From assembly GCA_038883335.1 (NCBI GenBank), contig JAVZMI010000003.1:62001-126000 (forward strand): DNA of 64,000 nucleotides, read 5' to 3'. The translations under genes were made by a program, and so were the position numbers. Under the pieces are notes generated by a model. That model did not search any database and had not been told where the DNA came from. It saw only the letters and a list, made by a program, of their open reading frames with translations. Positions 61,418 to 64,000 of this stretch are shown in pieces. Numbering within the stretch: the first letter of the stretch is position 1; each line of letters opens with the position of its first letter. The stretch is from Candidatus Bathyarchaeia archaeon. Its GTDB lineage: Archaea > Thermoproteota > Bathyarchaeia > Hecatellales > Hecatellaceae.

Positions 61418-62761
61418 TTACATGGATATTCGCCTAAAAGGAGGCTCATTACCAAATACTTGCTCACATACCTTCGTTACACTTTCTCTATCCTGTGGTT
61501 TAGCATATACTCTAATGATGTCTACAAACTCTGCGAGGGAAGCCATCAACGGAGAAATTTCAGTAATCCTCTGAGCTACCTTGACGCCTGCTCTCTTTTT
61601 ATATACTAAGATGTCACTCCTTCTCCTTTCAATTGGGTTTATGGGAATTGATAGGACAGTTGGAACATCGATCACAAGATACTCCGGCTCAACACCCGCC
61701 TTATCAGCTAATTCTACCTCTAACTGTTCCCTAATGCTAGCTCTGTTAAGGAGATTTGAGAAGAAGGTGTCCCTCCGATGTACAGTGACCTCAAACGTGC
61801 TCTTAAGAAGCCTCCTACTCCTCACCCTCTCAGCCATATCATATGCCGTGGCTAACTTTTTCTCTGTGGCGTTTTTGAGAGAGAGTATCGCTAAAAAGGT
61901 GCCTGCATCGTCGAGATCGAGGAAGTCATCCACATTTTTGAACGCGCATAGCCCTAACCTTTCATTCGCATAGTCCATGGCTCTTGAGATCATTACGTTT
62001 GCTGCCCTCACGGTTCTGTGGAAGTATACTACATTAAACATTTCAATTCGTGCCATGATGAAGGATTCGAGAACGCCAAAAGCGCCAGAGTAGTCCGCTG
62101 CGATAACATTATCAACTAAATCCAGCGAGTTAATGAGACGGTGGACATCAACCCTCCCATATCCAACCCCAGCATAATACGAGTCTCTTAGAAGATAGTC
62201 CATAATGTCTGGTGAGAAGTGGCCTGCAACCAACTGATTCAAAAAATTCTTTTCAGTCTTTGCCAGAACTCCTACAGCTAGATCGGCTATCTCCTCCTTG
62301 GAGAATCCATGTTTGCCCAGAATATCGCCTATCTCACTCTCGCGGATAACCCACCGAGATAGATCCTCATGGGTTATATGGCGGTACTTATCAAGTATCT
62401 CTTCATATACATGTGAGAAAGGACCGTGGCCTATGTCGTGTAGTAACCCTGCTATTCGAATCTTTTGGACTTCGTCAGAAGTTAGATACCCAAGATCGTA
62501 TAGGTGGCTAGCCAATGCGCCCGAAAGGTGCATTGTTCCTATTGAGTGGAGAAAACGGGTGTGGATAGCTCCAGGGTAAGTTAATTCTGCCCCAGCTAGC
62601 TGTTTTATTCTGTGAAGTCTCTGGAAGGGGCTTGAGTCGATTATGTCCTTCTCTACTTCTGTAAAATATATGTATCCGTGAACAGGGTCCTTAATCTCGC
62701 CAGCTCTCTTCAGATCTGCTCCCTCTTTGTTTCTATTTCTCTGGCTAATTTCAATAGCCAT
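61418..62761 (-). CDS. HD-domain phosphohydrolase (dNTPase-like)
   Basis: An HD superfamily hydrolase in the SAMHD1 and dGTPase line (447 residues). IKDPVHGYIYFTEVEKDIID, HTRFLHSIGTMHLSGAL and LLHDIGHGPFSHVYE give the metal-binding His and Asp set; DIMDYLLRDSYYAGV is the downstream conserved piece. It probably cleaves dNTPs or related nucleotides. Its start overlaps the next upstream gene by about 50 bases. Confidence 0.88.
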   Translation of the reverse strand: MAIEISQRNRNKEGADLKRAGEIKDPVHGYIYFTEVEKDIIDSSPFQRLHRIKQLAGAELTYPGAIHTRFLHSIGTMHLSGALASHLYDLGYLTSDEVQKIRIAGLLHDIGHGPFSHVYEEILDKYRHITHEDLSRWVIRESEIGDILGKHGFSKEEIADLAVGVLAKTEKNFLNQLVAGHFSPDIMDYLLRDSYYAGVGYGRVDVHRLINSLDLVDNVIAADYSGAFGVLESFIMARIEMFNVVYFHRTVRAANVMISRAMDYANERLGLCAFKNVDDFLDLDDAGTFLAILSLKNATEKKLATAYDMAERVRSRRLLKSTFEVTVHRRDTFFSNLLNRASIREQLEVELADKAGVEPEYLVIDVPTVLSIPINPIERRRSDILVYKKRAGVKVAQRITEISPLMASLAEFVDIIRVYAKPQDRESVTKVCEQVFGNEPPFRRISM

Positions 62762-63066
62762 CGGTTGGTTGCGAAGTCATCTTCCCGATAAGTAAAAACA
62801 GACGCGAAGGCTATCTTCGCGTACTTCTGGGCTAGAAACTCTGCAAGCATCCTAGCCGGCACTGTATTTTTGGCGCCCATAACGATGCTAGAGGTTGCGG
62901 GCGTGGTTCTCGTCTTTGGGAGTGAAATAGCCATAGTCCCCACTTTTTCTTCTTCGCCCTCATAGAAGAAGCCGAATACTACGTTTACAAATTCGACAAG
63001 TATAGTGGAGAAACGTCGTCCTTCACCTTCCACAGACGCTTTAATCATCTTAGGATAGCCTGTCAA
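62710..63066 (-). CDS. Proteasome assembly chaperone 4-like protein
   Basis: A 118-residue protein with KASVEGEGRRFSTILVEFVN and VPARMLAEFLAQKYAKIAFAS, resembling archaeal PAC4/PSMG4-like chaperones that help build the 20S core. The resemblance is from memory and moderate. It directly precedes the HD phosphohydrolase gene. Confidence 0.55.
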   Translation of the reverse strand: MTGYPKMIKASVEGEGRRFSTILVEFVNVVFGFFYEGEEEKVGTMAISLPKTRTTPATSSIVMGAKNTVPARMLAEFLAQKYAKIAFASVFTYREDDFATNRWLLKLAREIETKREQI

Positions 63067-63105
63067 GGCTCCCTAACTAAATATATTAGAGATAAAATTA
63101 AACGT

Positions 63106-63825
63106 ATGGTAAATTTTTCTGGGGTTCAATCGGGGTTGCGGCTTATTAAGCTCAACAAGCGGTGGATGGAAGAGATTCTTGAAACTCTAAAAGTACATTA
63201 TGGTAGAAGTCTAGTCTTGAAGCCGTCGTTGACTCCCTTCGAGATGCTTATTAAAACTATTCTCAGCCAGAATACGACCGACCTCAACGCTAATAAAGCG
63301 TTCAATCGTCTCAGGGAGAGATTCAAAGTGGAGCCTAAGGCTTTAGCGCGCGCTGATCTTGGGATAATTAGGGAATGCATAAAAGTAGCAGGCCTCGGCA
63401 ACATTAAGGCGAAGAGAATAAAAGAAGTCTCAATGCTCGTGTATTCAAAGTTTGGCGGCGACCTATCGAGTATTCTCTCACTTCCTTTGAAGAAGGCGAG
63501 GTCTACACTCATAGAGATGCCTGGCATCGGTTATAAAACAGCTGACGTTATCCTTACATTTGCAGGCGAGAAACCAATAGTTCCGATTGATACTCATCTA
63601 TTTACGGTTGGGATGAGGCTTGGGGTTTTCAATTCTAAAAGGAAATATGAGGCGGCGAGAGAGAGCTTGGAGAAATTGATCCCCGCTGAGAAGCGAGCGG
63701 AGGCGCATCTTCTATTGTTGGCGCATGGAAAGGCGGTCTGTACAGCCAAGAGAGCATGGTGCTCCAGGTGTCCAATCAGTAAGTTATGCATGAAGATTGG
63801 GGTCACAAAAGAGTTGATGGGGTAA
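63106..63825 (+). CDS. nth: Endonuclease III (Nth) DNA glycosylase
   Basis: Bifunctional glycosylase/AP lyase that removes oxidised pyrimidines. The helix-hairpin-helix MPGIGYKTADVILTF contains catalytic Lys 144, Asp 162 follows in PIDTHLFTVG, and Cys 212, 219, 222 and 228 form the C-x6-C-x2-C-x5-C iron-sulfur loop. 239 residues. It is divergent from the PAC4-like gene. Confidence 0.95.
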   Translation: MVNFSGVQSGLRLIKLNKRWMEEILETLKVHYGRSLVLKPSLTPFEMLIKTILSQNTTDLNANKAFNRLRERFKVEPKALARADLGIIRECIKVAGLGNIKAKRIKEVSMLVYSKFGGDLSSILSLPLKKARSTLIEMPGIGYKTADVILTFAGEKPIVPIDTHLFTVGMRLGVFNSKRKYEAARESLEKLIPAEKRAEAHLLLLAHGKAVCTAKRAWCSRCPISKLCMKIGVTKELMG

Positions 63826-63829
63826 GCCG

Positions 63830-64000
63830 ATGCGGATCCTAATTATTTCCGACGTTCATTCAAATTTAGAGGCACTTCAAGCCGTATTCGCAGAGGTTAG
63901 AGGCGTGGATATGGTATTTAACCTCGGGGACTTGGTTGGTTACGGGGCTGACCCAAATGGGGTAATAGAGTTGATTAAGAGCCTAGATGTTGAGTTGATC
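63830..64000 (+). CDS. Metallophosphoesterase, N-terminal part (cut by window edge)
   Basis: ATG 63830 opens MRILIISDVHSNLEALQAVF, the calcineurin-like DxH motif, followed by FNLGDLVGYGADPNG with the GD pair. This matches the YfcE/MJ0936-type phosphodiesterases. Fifty-seven residues are visible; the gene runs off the window. It starts four bases after the Nth stop. Confidence 0.85.
   Translation, partial: MRILIISDVHSNLEALQAVFAEVRGVDMVFNLGDLVGYGADPNGVIELIKSLDVELI

Overview
The window is a dense stretch of archaeal chromosome. The evidence is ribosomal proteins L18e, L13, S9, S2, L7Ae, S28e and L24e with RNA polymerase subunits Rpo3 and Rpo10, plus aPelota, archaeal DnaG, Alba, FEN1, Cdc6/Orc1, CDC48, archaeal TyrRS and GluRS, a type II IPP isomerase, an SRP (7S) RNA and intron-bearing tRNAs. 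It carries a PolD small subunit together with a family B polymerase, ESCRT-III (CdvB) proteins, GatCAB beside AspRS, an MtrH homologue and the AcnX-type mevalonate pathway. This mix fits a TACK-side lineage such as Bathyarchaeia better than a classical crenarchaeon or euryarchaeon. That placement is an inference. Many genes have short leaders or none, and TTG and GTG starts are common.

Layout. 1-4216 (minus): a mevalonate operon (mevalonate kinase, prenyl-FMN-type decarboxylase, both phosphomevalonate dehydratase subunits, start of isopentenyl phosphate kinase). 4449-5441: a HExxH protein and the SRP RNA. 5442-10673 (minus): a GTPBP1-like GTPase, a TtuA-like tRNA thiolase, a site-2 protease, CutA and Pelota. 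10715-15736: RimI-like acetyltransferase, a zinc protein, PolB with decayed exonuclease motifs, DnaG and a small Toprim protein. 15828-18367 (minus): TyrRS, an unidentified structured RNA, UPF0201 and UPF0200. 18464-23499 (plus): ThpR, CCA-adding enzyme, a RIO-like kinase, an unknown protein, a deoxyhypusine synthase-family enzyme and an RDD membrane protein. 24013-34149: a tRNA, then the rpoD-L18e-L13-S9-rpoN-eno-S2-MEMO cluster, Fni (minus), GluRS and the L7Ae-S28e-L24e-NDK cluster. 34156-35954 (minus): two ESCRT-III paralogues, one fused to four membrane helices. 36346-42192: Alba, FEN1, Pcm, DUF371, Trm5, a tRNA-Lys gene with several introns, a histidine phosphatase and MtrH. 42575-50860: a winged-helix protein, CDC48, aEF1B, a zinc ribbon, Pth2, GatB, GatA, GatC and AspRS. 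51031-55495: ThyA-like protein, NusA-like KH protein, RNase Z-like hydrolase, a solo Cas4-like nuclease and an MfnD-like ATP-grasp ligase. 55701-61257: DP1, DUF99, Cdc6/Orc1, a probable replication origin, a membrane-anchored winged-helix regulator, a field of TGTGAT palindromes and an unknown AT-rich gene. 61418-64000: HD phosphohydrolase, PAC4-like protein, endonuclease III and the start of a metallophosphoesterase.

How the parts fit. Isoprenoid synthesis is nearly complete: the operon runs from mevalonate to isopentenyl diphosphate, and Fni makes DMAPP. Replication and repair genes (PolB, DP1, DnaG, FEN1, Cdc6, Nth, DUF99, Alba) are numerous, and an origin candidate with two inverted ORB-like boxes lies beside cdc6. 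The items most worth a second look are the membrane-fused ESCRT-III protein, PolB with eroded proofreading motifs, the origin with the adjacent TGTGAT palindrome field and membrane-bound regulator, the multi-intron tRNAs and the 238-nt structured RNA at 16980-17217.
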